From Roseospira marina (GTDB taxonomy: Bacteria > Pseudomonadota > Alphaproteobacteria > Rhodospirillales > Rhodospirillaceae), in contig NZ_JACIGJ010000003.1 of the NCBI RefSeq assembly GCF_014197855.1, forward strand, positions 124,001 to 188,000: 64,000 bases of DNA. Reading direction: 5' to 3'. Below are positions 17,213 through 28,104 of the stretch, in pieces; the stretch's first letter is position 1; every line of letters begins with the position of its first letter. Both the position numbers and the translations under genes were made by a program. The notes beneath the pieces were generated by a model. The model was not told where the DNA came from. It saw only the letters and a list, made by a program, of their open reading frames with translations, and did not search any database.

Positions 17213-20200
17213 TCGCCTTCTTCGCCCGCCACCCCACCGCCGCCAACCTGCTGATGATCGGAATCCTGGTGCTTGGGCTGGCCGCCCTGCCCAGCCTGCA
17301 ACGCGAGACCTTCCCCAAGCTGTCGCTCGATGAAGTGCAGGTCACCGTGGTCTACCTCGGCGCCACCGCCGACGAGGTCGAAACCGCTATCTGCCAGCGC
17401 CTGGAAGAGGCCGTTTCGGGCATCAACGATCTGAAGGAACGCCGCTGCGAGGCCGTGGAAGGGGTCGGCACCCTGACCGCCGAAATGCTGGACGACGGCG
17501 ACATCCGACGGTTCGAGGACGACATCAAGACCGAGGTCGACGCCATCGACAGCTTCCCGGAGGACACCGAGGATCCCGTGGTCCGCACCCTGGGGCGCAG
17601 CGACTTCGTCGCCTCCGTCGCCATCACGGGCGAGATGCCGGCGACCGACCTGAAAGCCTACGCCGAGGAGCTCAAGAACCGCCTGAACGCCGCCGGCCTG
17701 GGACAGGTCGAGATCAACGGCTTTTCCGACCGGCAGATCCGCATCGAGGTCGCGATGGAAACGCTGCGGCGCTTCGGCCTCAGCCTGTCCGACTTCGCAA
17801 CCCTGATCGAACGCCAGAGCCAGGACCGCCCCTCCGGCCGGGTGGAGACGCGCGACGGCGACGTCATCGTCCGGTTCGCCGACGAACGGCGCTCCGCCGC
17901 CGCCTTTCGCGATCTGGTCATTGTCGCCTCCACCACGGGGGGCGAGCTGCGGCTGGGGGACATCGCGCGGGTCACCGACCTGTTCGAGCGCGCGGAAGAG
18001 AAGGTGCTGTTCAACGGCACCCGGGCGGCGCTGCTCGACATCACCAAGACCCGCGCCCAGGACACGCTGGTGGTCATGGACCGCCTGAACGCCTTTCTCG
18101 ACGAGGAACGGGCCCGAGCGCCGGCGGGCGTGGCGCTGACGGTGACCCGCGATTCGGCCTCCATCGTGCGCGACCGCCTGACCATGCTGCTGGACAACGG
18201 CGTTCAGGGCCTCGTGCTGGTGTTCCTGACGATGTTCCTGTTCTTCTCGCTGCGCTTCAGCTTCTGGGTGGCGATGGGCCTGCCGGTGTCGTTCATGGGC
18301 GGCCTGTTCCTGATGGGCGCGTTCGGCCTGACCATCAACATGATCACGATGGTGGCCCTGCTGATCGCCGTCGGCCTGCTGATGGACGACGCCATCGTGA
18401 TCTCGGAGAACATCGCCCGCCACCTGAAGCGCGGCAAGGCGCCCTACGACGCCGCCATCGACGGTGCGCGGGAGGTGTTTCCGGGCGTTGTCTCGTCCTT
18501 CGTGACCACGATCTGCATTTTCGGCGCGCTGGCGTTCCTGGCGGGCACGCTGGGGCAGATCCTGCGGGCGCTGCCGGTCGTGTTGCTGCTGGTGCTGGCG
18601 GTCAGCCTCATCGAAGCCTTCATCATCCTGCCGCACCATCTGGCGCACGCGCTGGAAAAGCATACGGAAAAGGACCCGGCGAGCTGGCGGCGCCGGTTCG
18701 AATCCGGGTTCGACTGGGTGCGCGAGCGGCTGATGGGCCGCCTGGTCGATGTGGCGGTCTCCTGGCGCTACCTCGCCTTTGGGCTGCTGATGCTGGCGTT
18801 TCTGAGCACGGTCGCGCTGGTGGCCGGCGGATTCGTGAAGTTCCGCGCCTTTCCGCACATCGACGGCAACACGATCCAGGCCGAGATCTTGATGCCGCAG
18901 GGCACCCCGCTGGCGGAGACCGAGGCCGCCGTGGCCCATGTGACGGCGGCCCTCGATTCGCTCGGGCGCCGCCTGTCGGAAGATCTTCCGGCGGATGCCG
19001 CGGCGCGCGACCCCGACGCGGCGGCCACCATAGGCGGCCCCCTGGTGCGCAACGTGGTGACGCTCTATTCGGTCAACACCACGGCGGCGGAAAGCGGCGC
19101 CCACGTCGCCACGGTCAGCGCGGACCTGATCGACTCCGACCAGCGCCCGGGGCTGCCGTCCAAGGCCGTCGCCGCTGCGTGGCGCGCGGAAGCCGGTGTG
19201 ATTCCGGATGCGATCAGCCTGCGGTTCGCCGAACGCCAGCTCGGCCCCGCCGGGCGCGCGGTCGAGATCCGCCTGCGCGGGCGGGATACGGACTCGCTCA
19301 AGGCGGCCGCCCTCGACCTGCGGCGGTGGCTGGAGGGCTACGCCGGCGTGTACGACGTCATGGACGACATGCGGCCCGGCAAGCCCGAGGTGAGCCTGTC
19401 CCTGCGCGACGGCGCCAGCGCCCTGGGCGTGCGGGCCGACACGGTGGCCCGGCAGATCGCCGCCGCGTTCCAGGGTGTGACCGTGGACGAGTTGCAGATC
19501 GGCGACGAGGCGGTCGAGATCGACGTCCGCCTTCTGGCCGAGGATCGCGATTCCCTGGCCGACCTCGACCGCTTCATGGTGACCACCGAGGACGGGGCGT
19601 CGATCCCGTTGACCAACGTCGCCACCCTGGAAGGAACGCGCGGCTGGGCGCGGATCGCCCGGGTCGACGGCTCGCGCACCATCACCGTGATCGGCGATGT
19701 GGATGATTCGATCGCCAATGCCCAGCAGATCGTCGCGCACACAAAGGCGGTGTTCCTGCCCCAGCTTCTGGAGCGTCATCCCGACGTGCGGCCGGACTTC
19801 GAGGGCCAGGCCAAGGAAATGGCCGAGACGATGATGTCCCTCGGACGCAACATGCTGATCGGGTTGATCGGCGTGTTCCTGCTGCTGTCGTTCCAGTTCC
19901 GCAGCTATGCCGAACCCGTCATCGTCATGACCGCCATCCCGATGGCCCTGATCGGCGCCATCCTGGGCCATCTCGCGCAGGGCCTCGAGCTGTCGATGCC
20001 CTCCATGATCGGTCTGGCCTCGCTGGCCGGCGTGGTGGTCAACGACTCAATCCTGCTGGTCATGTTCATCAAACAACGCCGCCTGGAGGGGATGAGCGCA
20101 CCCGACGCCGCCCGGCGCGCCGCCCGCGAGCGGTTCCGGCCCATCCTGCTGACCTCGCTGACCACCATCATGGGTCTGGGGCCGCTGCTGCTGGAGACCA

Positions 20201-20382
20201 GCCTTCAGGCGCAGGCGATGATTCCGCTGGCCACCAGCCTCGCCTTCGGCCTGACGTCGGCCACCGTGCTGGCGCTGGTCCTGGTGCCGGTGGTGTACGT
20301 CATCCTGGACGACCTGGGGGTTGCGCGACGGGTCCGCCACGACGACGTGTCCTCGGTAGGCCGCGATCCCGTCCCCTCCTGA
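17209..20382 (+). CDS. RND efflux transporter permease (AcrB/CzcA superfamily)
   Basis: This 1057-residue protein has the standard RND layout: an N-terminal helix ([15 protein letters not shown]), a large periplasmic loop (about 35-330), helices 2-7, a second periplasmic loop (about 560-870) and helices 8-12. The segment [14 protein letters not shown] in TM4 matches the proton-relay motif with adjacent aspartates. The absence of a CzcA-type metal motif and general similarity to the HAE group favour drugs, lipids or other hydrophobic substrates. It starts with GTG overlapping the adaptor stop, so adaptor and pump form one inner-membrane complex. Confidence 0.92.
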   Translation: MIAFFARHPTAANLLMIGILVLGLAALPSLQRETFPKLSLDEVQVTVVYLGATADEVETAICQRLEEAVSGINDLKERRCEAVEGVGTLTAEMLDDGDIRRFEDDIKTEVDAIDSFPEDTEDPVVRTLGRSDFVASVAITGEMPATDLKAYAEELKNRLNAAGLGQVEINGFSDRQIRIEVAMETLRRFGLSLSDFATLIERQSQDRPSGRVETRDGDVIVRFADERRSAAAFRDLVIVASTTGGELRLGDIARVTDLFERAEEKVLFNGTRAALLDITKTRAQDTLVVMDRLNAFLDEERARAPAGVALTVTRDSASIVRDRLTMLLDNGVQGLVLVFLTMFLFFSLRFSFWVAMGLPVSFMGGLFLMGAFGLTINMITMVALLIAVGLLMDDAIVISENIARHLKRGKAPYDAAIDGAREVFPGVVSSFVTTICIFGALAFLAGTLGQILRALPVVLLLVLAVSLIEAFIILPHHLAHALEKHTEKDPASWRRRFESGFDWVRERLMGRLVDVAVSWRYLAFGLLMLAFLSTVALVAGGFVKFRAFPHIDGNTIQAEILMPQGTPLAETEAAVAHVTAALDSLGRRLSEDLPADAAARDPDAAATIGGPLVRNVVTLYSVNTTAAESGAHVATVSADLIDSDQRPGLPSKAVAAAWRAEAGVIPDAISLRFAERQLGPAGRAVEIRLRGRDTDSLKAAALDLRRWLEGYAGVYDVMDDMRPGKPEVSLSLRDGASALGVRADTVARQIAAAFQGVTVDELQIGDEAVEIDVRLLAEDRDSLADLDRFMVTTEDGASIPLTNVATLEGTRGWARIARVDGSRTITVIGDVDDSIANAQQIVAHTKAVFLPQLLERHPDVRPDFEGQAKEMAETMMSLGRNMLIGLIGVFLLLSFQFRSYAEPVIVMTAIPMALIGAILGHLAQGLELSMPSMIGLASLAGVVVNDSILLVMFIKQRRLEGMSAPDAARRAARERFRPILLTSLTTIMGLGPLLLETSLQAQAMIPLATSLAFGLTSATVLALVLVPVVYVILDDLGVARRVRHDDVSSVGRDPVPS

Positions 20383-20474
20383 CCGGGCGCGGCGCGGCCC
20401 CCGTCTCTCACACCAGCGGAGGCGTGCCCCGTGGGCGCGCCGTCCGTTTCCAAGACGCAGAGGGAAATGCCATC

Positions 20475-20693
20475 ATGAGCGACCATGTGTACAAGATCGT
20501 CGAGGTTGTCGGCTCGTCCAGCACCAGCATCGAGGATGCCGTCCAGGGCGCCGTGGCCCGCGCCAGCCAGACGCTCGACAATCTGCGCTGGTTCGAGGTG
20601 CTGGAAACACGCGGCCACATCGAGAACGGCAAGGTCGGCCACTATCAGGTCCGCCTAAGGATCGGATTCACGCTGGACAGTGTCGAGGCCTGA
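20475..20693 (+). CDS. Dodecin, flavin-storage protein
   Basis: This 72-residue protein beginning [15 protein letters not shown] is a clear dodecin: the strand [11 protein letters not shown], the helix [17 protein letters not shown], the conserved W of LRWFEV (flavin stacking) and the G-x-Y-Q-V-x-L strand are all present. Dodecins form hollow dodecamers that bind riboflavin, FMN or coenzyme A derivatives and buffer free flavin. ATG 20475 gives the family length; an upstream ATG at 20424 would add 17 atypical residues. It sits alone between the RND pump and the yej operon. Confidence 0.92.
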   Translation: MSDHVYKIVEVVGSSSTSIEDAVQGAVARASQTLDNLRWFEVLETRGHIENGKVGHYQVRLRIGFTLDSVEA

Positions 20694-20793
20694 CGGCGCG
20701 CCCCTCCGTTTTCCGCCTCCGCCGTGCGGACGCGGATTCGGGCGCCGTGCCTTGATCGTGCCACGCAACGTCCGCACTATCTCTCAGGAGACC

Positions 20794-20826
20794 TCTCGGG
20801 GAGGGTCCACGCGGCGCTCCCCGAGA
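20794..20826 (+). other. 10-bp perfect stem-loop in the yejA leader
   Basis: TCTCGGGGAG (20794-20803) pairs with CTCCCCGAGA (20817-20826), 34 bases before the yejA ATG. There is no U-tract, so it is not an obvious terminator for dodecin; it may stabilise or regulate the yejA mRNA leader. Confidence 0.5.
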
Positions 20827-20860
20827 ACGTTCGTGCCCGCATCCCGACCGGAGTGCCCCC

Positions 20861-22705
20861 ATGCGTCGACGTGGCCTGTTCGCCCGCCTGTCCGCCCTGC
20901 CCCTCATCCTCCTGCTGGGTCTGTCCGCCCCCCACGCCCTTGCCGCGCCCAGCCACGCCATCGCGATGCACGGGGCGCCCAAATACGGGCCGGAGTTCAC
21001 GCACTTCGACTACGTCAACCCGGAGGCGCCCAAGGGTGGAACGCTCAAGCTGGCCTGGGTGGGCAGTTACGACAGTCTGAACCCCTTCATCATCAAGGGC
21101 CGACCGGCCATCGGCCTGGGGTTGGTCTACGACACGCTGATGGTGGCATCGTCGGACGAGCCGTTCAGCCATTACGGGCTGGTCGCCGAGAGCGTGGAGA
21201 CCCCGAACGATCGCTCCTGGGCCATCTTCCGGCTGAATCCGAAGGCACGGTTTCACGACGGTCACCCCATCACGGCCGAGGATGTGCTGTTCAGCTTCGA
21301 CATCCTGCGCACCGAGGGCGCCCCCCTGTACCGGTTCTACTACGCCGACGTGTCCGAGGCAGTCGCCCTGGACGACCACACCGTGAAGTTCACATTCTCG
21401 ACCAACCGGAACCGCGAGCTGCCGCTGGTGCTCGGCCAGTTGCCGGTGCTGCCGAAACACGCCTGGGAAGACCGGACCTTCAGCGACACCACTCTGGAGC
21501 CGCCGGTGGGCAGTGGCCCCTACCGGGTCGCCGCGTTCGAGCCGGGCCGGTATATCCGCTACGAGCGGGTCAAGGACTACTGGGGCGCCGACCTGCCGGT
21601 CATGGTTGGGATGTATAATTTCGATGCCATCCAGTACGACTACTACCGGGATTTCACCGTGGCGGTGGAGGCGCTGAAGGCCGGCGAATACGACTTCCGC
21701 TCCGAGAACATCGCCAAGAACTGGGCCACGGCCTATGAGGGCGAGAACAAAAACAAGGGCCTGCTGATCCAGCATGCCTTTAAACACAGCCGGGTCGCAC
21801 CCACCCAGGGCTATGTCATGAACATGCGTCGGCCGCCCTTCAACGACCCGGCCGTGCGGGAAGCGCTGGCCTATGCCTTCGATTTCGCCTGGGCCAACCA
21901 AAACTTGTTTTACGACGCCTACGCCCGCACCCGCAGCAACTTCGACAACAGCGAACTGGCCGCGACCGGCGTGCCGGAGGGCGATGAACTGGCGCTGCTG
22001 GAACCCTACCGCGACCAGTTGCCGCCGCGCCTGTTCACCGAAGAATACAATCCACCCTCGGTCCCGGCACCGGGCGAAATCCGTCAGAACCTGCGCACCG
22101 CGCTCACCATCCTGAACAAGGCCGGTTGGGAGATGAAGGACGGGGTCATGACCCAGACGGAGCGGGGCGACACCCTGCGCTTCCAGATCCTGCTGGACAA
22201 CCCGTCGCTGGAGCGGGTGACCCTGCCCTATGTGCAGAACCTGAAGCGGCTGGGCGCCGACGTCGACGTGCGGGTGGTCGACACGGCGCAGTACACCAAC
22301 CGCATCAACAGCTTCGACTTCGACATGATCGCCGAGATCTGGGCGCAGTCGGACAGCCCGGGCAACGAGCAGCGCGAATTCTGGAGCCGCGACACGGCCA
22401 ACGTGGAGGGCAGCCGCAACCTTACCGGTGTCTCCAGCCCCGTGGTGGACGCCCTGATCGACGATATCGTCCGCGCCGACAGCCGCGAGGACCTGGTGAC
22501 CGCCGTCCATGCCCTCGACCGGGTGTTGCAATGGACCTTCTACCTTGTGCCCATGTACCACTCAGAGGCCGACCGGTTCGTCTATTGGAACCGCTTCGGC
22601 ATGCCGGAGATTACGCCCGACAGCGGCGCCAGCGTGATGACGTGGTGGATCGACCCGGAGAAGGATGCCGCCCTGCGCGCCGCTGGCGTACTGACCGACC
22701 GTTAA
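20861..22705 (+). CDS. yejA: YejA, peptide ABC transporter substrate-binding protein
   Basis: This 614-residue protein has a signal peptide ([21 protein letters not shown]) and a family-5 solute-binding domain, with typical segments such as [15 protein letters not shown], the VYDTLM strand, [16 protein letters not shown] and a long C-terminal lobe. The adjacent yejB, yejE and yejF genes identify it as YejA, the periplasmic receptor that in Escherichia coli takes up microcin C and in other species oligopeptides. The four genes are closely spaced and should be one operon. It is long for a family-5 receptor but normal for YejA. Confidence 0.92.
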   Translation: MRRRGLFARLSALPLILLLGLSAPHALAAPSHAIAMHGAPKYGPEFTHFDYVNPEAPKGGTLKLAWVGSYDSLNPFIIKGRPAIGLGLVYDTLMVASSDEPFSHYGLVAESVETPNDRSWAIFRLNPKARFHDGHPITAEDVLFSFDILRTEGAPLYRFYYADVSEAVALDDHTVKFTFSTNRNRELPLVLGQLPVLPKHAWEDRTFSDTTLEPPVGSGPYRVAAFEPGRYIRYERVKDYWGADLPVMVGMYNFDAIQYDYYRDFTVAVEALKAGEYDFRSENIAKNWATAYEGENKNKGLLIQHAFKHSRVAPTQGYVMNMRRPPFNDPAVREALAYAFDFAWANQNLFYDAYARTRSNFDNSELAATGVPEGDELALLEPYRDQLPPRLFTEEYNPPSVPAPGEIRQNLRTALTILNKAGWEMKDGVMTQTERGDTLRFQILLDNPSLERVTLPYVQNLKRLGADVDVRVVDTAQYTNRINSFDFDMIAEIWAQSDSPGNEQREFWSRDTANVEGSRNLTGVSSPVVDALIDDIVRADSREDLVTAVHALDRVLQWTFYLVPMYHSEADRFVYWNRFGMPEITPDSGASVMTWWIDPEKDAALRAAGVLTDR

Positions 22706-22721
22706 GGGCGGAACGCCGATC

Positions 22722-23834
22722 ATGCTGGCCTATATCATCCGCCGCCTGCTGCTGATTCCCTTGACGCTGCTGGGCATCATCACCGTCAACTTCTTCATCG
22801 TGCAGATCGCCCCCGGCGGCCCGGTGGAGCAGATGCTGGCCCAGATTCAGGGCTCCGACGTCAGCGCGACGGCCGCCTTCTCCGGCGGCGGCGGCGATAT
22901 GGGCGGCGGCGGAAACGGGGGAGTATCCGGAGGGGGCGGCGGCGACGGCAGCGCCTATGCCGGAGCCCGCGGTCTGGACCCCGCCTTCATCGCGGAGATC
23001 GAAAAACAGTTCGGGTTCGATAAGCCGATCCACGAGCGCTACCTGAAGATGCTCAAGGACTACGCCACCTTCGATCTGGGGGAGAGCTATTACCGCAGCA
23101 CCGGCGTCATGGCCCTGATCTGGGAGAAGATGCCGGTCTCCGTCTCCCTGGGGGTGTGGAGCACGCTGATCATCTATCTGGTCTCCATCCCGCTCGGCAT
23201 CGGCAAGGCGGTGCGGGACGGCACCCGCTTCGACATGGTCACGAGTTGGATCGTCATCGTCGGCTACGCCGTGCCGGCCTTCCTGTTCGCCATCCTGCTC
23301 ATCATCCTGTTCGCCCACGGCGGCGTGTTCGATCTGTTCCCGCTGCGTGGGCTGACGTCGGAGAACTGGGCGGACCTGTCCCCGCTCGGTAAGGTCGCGG
23401 ACTACGCTTGGCATCTGGTGCTGCCGGTGACGGCGATGGTGATCGGCGGGTTCGCCAGCCTGACCATGCTGACCAAGAACTCCTTCCTGGAGGAGATCAA
23501 CAAGCAGTACGTGGTCACCGCCCGCGCCAAGGGCCTGACGGAGCGGCGCATTCTCTACGGCCACATCTTCCGCAACGCCATGCTGTTGGTGGTAGCCGGG
23601 TTCCCCGCCGCGCTGGTGGGTATGCTGTTCACCGGCTCCCTGCTGATCGAAGTGATCTTCAGCCTGGATGGTTTGGGTCTGCTGGGTTTTGAATCCGTCA
23701 TCAACCGGGACTATCCGGTGATGTTCGGCACCCTGTACGTCTTCGGGCTGCTGGGCCTTGTGCTGAACCTGATCTCCGACGTGACCTATCATGTCATCGA
23801 CCCGCGCATCGACTTTGAAAGCCGGGAGGTCTGA
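22722..23834 (+). CDS. yejB: YejB, peptide ABC transporter permease
   Basis: This 370-residue protein starts [19 protein letters not shown], typical of DppB/YejB permeases, and has about six membrane segments with the EAA-like loop ([20 protein letters not shown]) that contacts the ATPase. A glycine-rich stretch (about residues 52-80) lies between helix 1 and the conserved GARGLDP segment; E. coli YejB also has a glycine-rich insert here, so it is a family trait. It pairs with YejE to form the membrane channel. Confidence 0.93.
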   Translation: MLAYIIRRLLLIPLTLLGIITVNFFIVQIAPGGPVEQMLAQIQGSDVSATAAFSGGGGDMGGGGNGGVSGGGGGDGSAYAGARGLDPAFIAEIEKQFGFDKPIHERYLKMLKDYATFDLGESYYRSTGVMALIWEKMPVSVSLGVWSTLIIYLVSIPLGIGKAVRDGTRFDMVTSWIVIVGYAVPAFLFAILLIILFAHGGVFDLFPLRGLTSENWADLSPLGKVADYAWHLVLPVTAMVIGGFASLTMLTKNSFLEEINKQYVVTARAKGLTERRILYGHIFRNAMLLVVAGFPAALVGMLFTGSLLIEVIFSLDGLGLLGFESVINRDYPVMFGTLYVFGLLGLVLNLISDVTYHVIDPRIDFESREV

Positions 23835-23840
23835 CCGCGC

Positions 23841-24929
23841 ATGACTGACAGCGGCCTGCTTTCCGCCTCCGACACCGGCACCCCATCCGAGACGCCGCAG
23901 CGTCGGGGCCCGAACCCGATCTGGCGCCGCCGGTTCGCCAACTTTCGGGCCAACCGCCGGGGGTTCTGGTCCCTGTGGATCTTCCTGCTGATATTCGGCG
24001 CCAGCCTGTTCGCCGAGTTGATCGCCAACGACCGGCCCCTGTTGGTCTGGTACGACGGCGCGCCCTATTTTCCGGTCGTGGTCGACTATCCGGAAACGAC
24101 GTTCGGCGGCGACTTTCCGACCCCGGCGGCCTACCGCGACCCGTTCGTCGCCGACCTGATCCAGGAGAAAGGGTTCATGGTCTGGCCGCTGGTCGAATTC
24201 TCGTACCAGACCGTCAACCAGCAGCTTTCCACGCCCGCCCCGGCCCCGCCGAGTGCCGAGAACATCCTGGGCACCGACGACCAGGGCCGCGACCTGTTCG
24301 CGCGCCTGCTGTACGGCTTCCGGCTGTCGGTGCTGTTTGGGCTGGCGCTGACGGTCCTGTCCTCCGTCATCGGCGTGGCCGCCGGCGCGGTGCAGGGCTA
24401 TTTCGGCGGCCTGCTGGACCTGTTCTTCCAACGCTTCATCGAGATCTGGTCCGGCCTGCCCCAACTGTTCATTCTCATCATCGTCTCGTCGGTGCTCGTG
24501 CCCGGCTTTTGGACCCTGCTCATCGTGCTGATGCTGTTCTCCTGGACCACCCTGGTCGGCCTGGTGCGCGCCGAGTTCCTGCGTGCCCGCAATTTCGATT
24601 ACGTGCGCGCCGCCAAAGCGCTGGGCATGTCCGACGGTCTGGTGATGGTCAAGCATGTGCTGCCCAACGCCATGGTGGCCACCCTGACCTTCCTGCCGTT
24701 CATCCTGGCCGGCTCCCTGGTCGCGTTGACCTCGCTGGACTTCCTGGGGCTTGGGCTGCCACCGGGCTCGCCGTCGCTGGGCGATCTGCTGCGCCAGGGC
24801 AAGGACAACCTGCAAGCGCCCTGGCTCGGCATCGCCGCCTTCCTGGTCATCTCCATCATGCTCAGCCTGCTGGTGTTCATCGGCGAGGCGGTGCGCGACG
24901 CCTTCGATCCGCGCAAGGGGACGCACTGA
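23841..24929 (+). CDS. yejE: YejE, peptide ABC transporter permease
   Basis: This 362-residue protein has the N-terminal RRFANFRANRRGFWSLWIF segment, a periplasmic stretch containing the invariant LGTDDQGRDLFARLLYG motif of DppC-like permeases, and an EAA loop (VRAAKALGMSDGLVMVKHVLPN). It is the second channel subunit. It begins 6 bp after yejB and its TGA overlaps the ATG of yejF by one base. Confidence 0.93.
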   Translation: MTDSGLLSASDTGTPSETPQRRGPNPIWRRRFANFRANRRGFWSLWIFLLIFGASLFAELIANDRPLLVWYDGAPYFPVVVDYPETTFGGDFPTPAAYRDPFVADLIQEKGFMVWPLVEFSYQTVNQQLSTPAPAPPSAENILGTDDQGRDLFARLLYGFRLSVLFGLALTVLSSVIGVAAGAVQGYFGGLLDLFFQRFIEIWSGLPQLFILIIVSSVLVPGFWTLLIVLMLFSWTTLVGLVRAEFLRARNFDYVRAAKALGMSDGLVMVKHVLPNAMVATLTFLPFILAGSLVALTSLDFLGLGLPPGSPSLGDLLRQGKDNLQAPWLGIAAFLVISIMLSLLVFIGEAVRDAFDPRKGTH

Positions 24930-26554
24930 TGGCGCAGCCCCGTACGAACGAGACCGTGCTGGAGGTCCGGGATCTGGCGGTCACCTTCGGCCAGCCGCCG
25001 CGGACGGTGGAGGCGGTCAAGGGTGTCTCCTTCGCCATCCGGCGCGGCGAGACCCTGGCCCTGGTGGGCGAAAGCGGCTCCGGCAAGTCGGTGTCCGCCC
25101 TGTCGGTGCTGCGCCTGCTGCCCTACCCGCTGGCGCGGCACCCGTCCGGCTCCATCCGCTTGGGCGGCACGGAGATGATGACCGCCCCGGACGCGACCCT
25201 GCGCCAGATGCGCGGCGGCACGGCGGCCATGATCTTTCAGGAGCCCATGACCTCGCTGAACCCGCTGCATTCGATCGAAAAGCAGATCGGCGAGATCCTG
25301 GCCGTGCACAAAGGCCTGACCGGGCGGGCCGCCCGCGACCGCATCCGGGAGTTGATGGGCCTGGTCGGGCTCGCGGACGCCACCGACCGCCTGGGCGCCC
25401 TGCCCCACGAATTGTCCGGCGGCCAGCGCCAGCGCGTGATGATCGCCATGGCGCTCGCCAACGAACCCGACCTGCTGATTGCCGACGAGCCCACCACCGC
25501 GCTCGACGTGACCATTCAGGCGCAGATTCTCGACCTGCTGGCGGACCTGCGCGACCGCTTCGGGATGGCGCTGCTGTTCATCACCCACGACCTCAGCATC
25601 GTGCGCCGCATCGCCGATACGGTCTGTGTGATGAAGGACGGCGTGATCGTGGAGCGCGGGCCGGTCGTCCGCCTGTTCACCGCGCCGGAGCACCCCTACA
25701 CCCGCGCCCTGATGGCCGCCGAGCCGTCGGGCTCCCCGCGTCCGCCGCGTCCGAATGCCGAAACGGTGGTGACGACGGAGGCCTTGAAGGTCCACTTTCC
25801 GATCAAGACGGGCGTCATCCGCCGCACCGTCGGCCATGTGAAGGCCGTGGACGGCGTGACCCTGACGGTGAAGGAGGGCCACACCGTCGGCGTTGTGGGC
25901 GAAAGCGGCTCCGGCAAAACCACGCTCGGCCTCGCGCTGTTGCGGCTGATCTCCTCCGACGGACCGATCACGTTCGAGGGCACCCGCATCGACGGCCTGA
26001 AGTCGCGCGCCCTGCGGCCGCTGCGCCGGCGCATGCAGGTCGTGTTCCAGGACCCCTTCGGCTCCCTGAGTCCGCGCCTGTCGATCGGGCAGATCGTCGG
26101 CGAGGGCCTGGAGGTGCACAGGATCGGCGACCGCGCCGAACGCGAGGCCATGGTGGTGGAGGCCCTGACCGAGGTCGGCCTGGACCCGGACACGCGCCAC
26201 CGCTTCCCGCACGAGTTCTCCGGCGGGCAGCGCCAGCGCATCGCCATCGCCCGCGCCCTGGCGTTGAAACCGCGCTTCCTGGTGCTCGACGAGCCGACCA
26301 GCGCGCTCGATGTCTCGGTGCAGGCGCAGATCGTGGACCTGCTGCGCGATTTGCAGGACCGGCACCGGCTGGCGTACCTGTTCATCAGCCACGACCTGCG
26401 GGTCGTGCGCGCCCTGGCCGATGATATCCTGGTCATGAAGAACGGCGTGGTGGTGGAATCCGGCCCGGCGGCGCAAATCCTGGACGCCCCGGAGCAGGAC
26501 TACACAAAGGCGCTGATGGCGGCCGCGCTGGGGGATGCGACACGCCCAGCGTAA
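24929..26554 (+). CDS. yejF: YejF, fused two-domain ABC transporter ATPase
   Basis: This 541-residue protein contains two complete ABC ATPase domains in tandem. Each has a Walker A (GESGSGKSVSAL, about residue 47; GESGSGKTTLGL, about 325), an LSGGQRQR or FSGGQRQR signature and a Walker B (LLIADEPTTALD; FLVLDEPTSALD). YejF energises uptake by YejABE. The frame is open far upstream within yejE, but ATG 24929, overlapping the yejE stop, begins the conserved region. The operon ends here, facing the leftward lar genes. Confidence 0.94.
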   Translation: MAQPRTNETVLEVRDLAVTFGQPPRTVEAVKGVSFAIRRGETLALVGESGSGKSVSALSVLRLLPYPLARHPSGSIRLGGTEMMTAPDATLRQMRGGTAAMIFQEPMTSLNPLHSIEKQIGEILAVHKGLTGRAARDRIRELMGLVGLADATDRLGALPHELSGGQRQRVMIAMALANEPDLLIADEPTTALDVTIQAQILDLLADLRDRFGMALLFITHDLSIVRRIADTVCVMKDGVIVERGPVVRLFTAPEHPYTRALMAAEPSGSPRPPRPNAETVVTTEALKVHFPIKTGVIRRTVGHVKAVDGVTLTVKEGHTVGVVGESGSGKTTLGLALLRLISSDGPITFEGTRIDGLKSRALRPLRRRMQVVFQDPFGSLSPRLSIGQIVGEGLEVHRIGDRAEREAMVVEALTEVGLDPDTRHRFPHEFSGGQRQRIAIARALALKPRFLVLDEPTSALDVSVQAQIVDLLRDLQDRHRLAYLFISHDLRVVRALADDILVMKNGVVVESGPAAQILDAPEQDYTKALMAAALGDATRPA

Positions 26555-26665
26555 GGACCGGCTTACGGGGCCCTCCCTCAGGGTCGGGCGCCACGCGCCC
26601 GAAGAACCGTCAGAAGCGGGCGCGCGCCCGAAGAACCGTCAAGAGCGGGCGCCACGCGCCCGCAG
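26555..26665. repeat. Palindromic direct repeats between yejF and larB
   Basis: After a small CGTAAG/CTTACG hairpin at the yejF stop, a unit of about 30 bp (GGGCGCCACGCGCCC plus GAAGAACCGTCA) occurs at 26586-26617, again slightly shortened at 26618-26646, and a third partial copy (26647-26663) runs into larB. Each copy contains a GGGCGC/GCGCCC stem. The repeats lie between convergent operons and supply the stop and last codons of larB. Confidence 0.75.
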
Positions 26666-27292
26666 GGCGGCGCAGGCGGCGCCATAACCGTTGTCGATGT
26701 TGGTCACCAACAGGCCGGGCGCGCAGCTTGACAGCGCGGCGTTCAGGGCGACCTGACCGCCCGCCGCCACGCCATAGCCCACGGATGTCGGCACGGCGAT
26801 CAGCAGGCCGGGGAGCAGCCCGCCCGCCACCGTGAACAGCGCGCCTTCCATGCCGGCCACCAGAATCACGGTCGAGAAGGCGGCCAGGGACTCCCGGATT
26901 TCCATCAGGCGCCAGAGGCCCGCCACCCCGACATCCGCGTACAGCACGGCGGGGCAGCCGGAAAAGCGCAGGGTGCGCAGGGCCTCCGTCGCCACCGCGA
27001 GATCGGCCGTCCCCCCGGTGACGATCGCCACGGGATCCGTCGCGTCCGCTGATGGCATGTCTCCCAACACCGCCGTGCGCGACAGGGGATCGTAGTCCAG
27101 CGCCTCGCGCAGATCCTGGGGCAGCGCGGCCCGCGCGGCGGCGTCCAGGCGCGTCAGCAGGCAGCGGCCGTGCGCCGCCCGCGCGGCCCCGGTCGCCGTG
27201 GCGATCTGGATGGGGGTTTTGCCGGTGCAGAACACCGCCTCCGGCAGCCCGATGCGGCGCACCCGGTCGGCATCGAACCGAACGTCCGGCAT
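26639..27292 (-). CDS. larB: LarB, nickel-pincer cofactor biosynthesis carboxylase/hydrolase
   Basis: This 217-residue protein has the C-terminal AIR-carboxylase (PurE-like) fold of LarB, with VTGGTADLAVATEA, YADVGVAGLWRL, VAGMEGALFTVAGGL and VPTSVGYG. LarB carboxylates nicotinic acid adenine dinucleotide and releases AMP, the first step of nickel-pincer cofactor synthesis. The frame is open to 27586, but ATG 27292 overlaps the larE stop (TAATG) and gives the expected N terminus (RIGLPEAVFCTGKT). It is somewhat shorter than Lactobacillus LarB (about 246). Its last codons lie in the downstream palindromic repeat. Confidence 0.9.
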   Translation of the reverse strand: MPDVRFDADRVRRIGLPEAVFCTGKTPIQIATATGAARAAHGRCLLTRLDAAARAALPQDLREALDYDPLSRTAVLGDMPSADATDPVAIVTGGTADLAVATEALRTLRFSGCPAVLYADVGVAGLWRLMEIRESLAAFSTVILVAGMEGALFTVAGGLLPGLLIAVPTSVGYGVAAGGQVALNAALSSCAPGLLVTNIDNGYGAACAALRARGARS

Positions 27293-28104
27293 TACTCGGC
27301 GGCCTTCAGCGCGGGATGGGCGGCACTGCCCATGGCGTAGCGCGCCAGGGTGACCGGACGTCCCGGCGCCCGCACCCGCAGCCCGGCCAGCAAGGCCGTG
27401 CGCCCGCCGACATCCAGCGCATCCAGCGCCGCCGCGTCCAGCTCCACCACCAGGCCCGCGCGGCGCACCCGGCAGCGCACCGTTTGCGGCCGCAGCCAGT
27501 CGCGGATCCAGCCCTCGACCGTATGGGCTAGGGCGAGGTCTTCGGCCTCGACCCGCAAACCGGTCTCGATCCGGCTCGACAGGCACGGCGCCGCCGGCAG
27601 CGTCGCCACGTCCCCCAGGCCAAGCGCGGCGGCCAGGGCCCGCACGGCCGCCTTGTCCAGGCCGGCCTCGACGAAGGGGTGACGCACGCCGCGTTCCCCG
27701 GCCGCCGTCAGGCCAGGGCGGATGTCGTTCAGGTCATCGAAGTTGGTGCCGGATAGGATCGTCCGCCCGGGCGCGGCGTGCGCGGCCGCATCGTACAGAT
27801 GGCCCTTGCAGATATAGCAGCGGTCGGCGCCGTTCCGGCGGTAGCGCGGATCGGCGAATTCCCCGGAGTCCAGCACGATCAGGGACCAGCCGTGCGCCGC
27901 CGCCAAGGCGCGGGTGCGGGCCGTGGCCTCCGCCGGCACCGCCGGTGAGGTCGCATGCACGCACAACAGATCGACGCCCACCCGGGCCGCCGCCGCCGCC
28001 AGGGTCAGGCTGTCCACGCCCCCGCTGACCGCCACGGCGCAGGGCGACACGGCCCGAAGCACCGTCGCGAGAGCGTGCGGAACAGGGGCGCCGTCTCGAG
28101 TCAT
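27292..28104 (-). CDS. larE: LarE, ATP-dependent sulfur insertase for the nickel-pincer cofactor
   Basis: This 270-residue protein belongs to the PP-loop ATPases: SGGVDS at 27-32, then DRCYICK (Cys96, Cys99) and a conserved Cys174 in PCLSSR. Cys174 aligns by position with the sacrificial cysteine (Cys176) of Lactobacillus plantarum LarE, so this is probably the single-turnover type that gives up its own sulfur; that alignment is by eye. LarE converts the LarB product into the bis-thiolated pincer. ATG 28104 overlaps the larC stop by four bases (ATGA). Confidence 0.92.
   Translation of the reverse strand: MTRDGAPVPHALATVLRAVSPCAVAVSGGVDSLTLAAAAARVGVDLLCVHATSPAVPAEATARTRALAAAHGWSLIVLDSGEFADPRYRRNGADRCYICKGHLYDAAAHAAPGRTILSGTNFDDLNDIRPGLTAAGERGVRHPFVEAGLDKAAVRALAAALGLGDVATLPAAPCLSSRIETGLRVEAEDLALAHTVEGWIRDWLRPQTVRCRVRRAGLVVELDAAALDALDVGGRTALLAGLRVRAPGRPVTLARYAMGSAAHPALKAAE

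Noticed and set aside
16915-19971. A 1018-codon open frame on the minus strand
   Set aside because: It is antisense to the RND pump and has a His/Gln/Asp-rich composition without motifs.
22870-22960. Glycine-rich insertion in YejB
   Set aside because: Escherichia coli YejB has a similar glycine-rich loop at this place, so it is a family feature.
22611-24926. A 771-codon open frame on the minus strand
   Set aside because: It is antisense to yejA, yejB and yejE and shows shadow-type composition.
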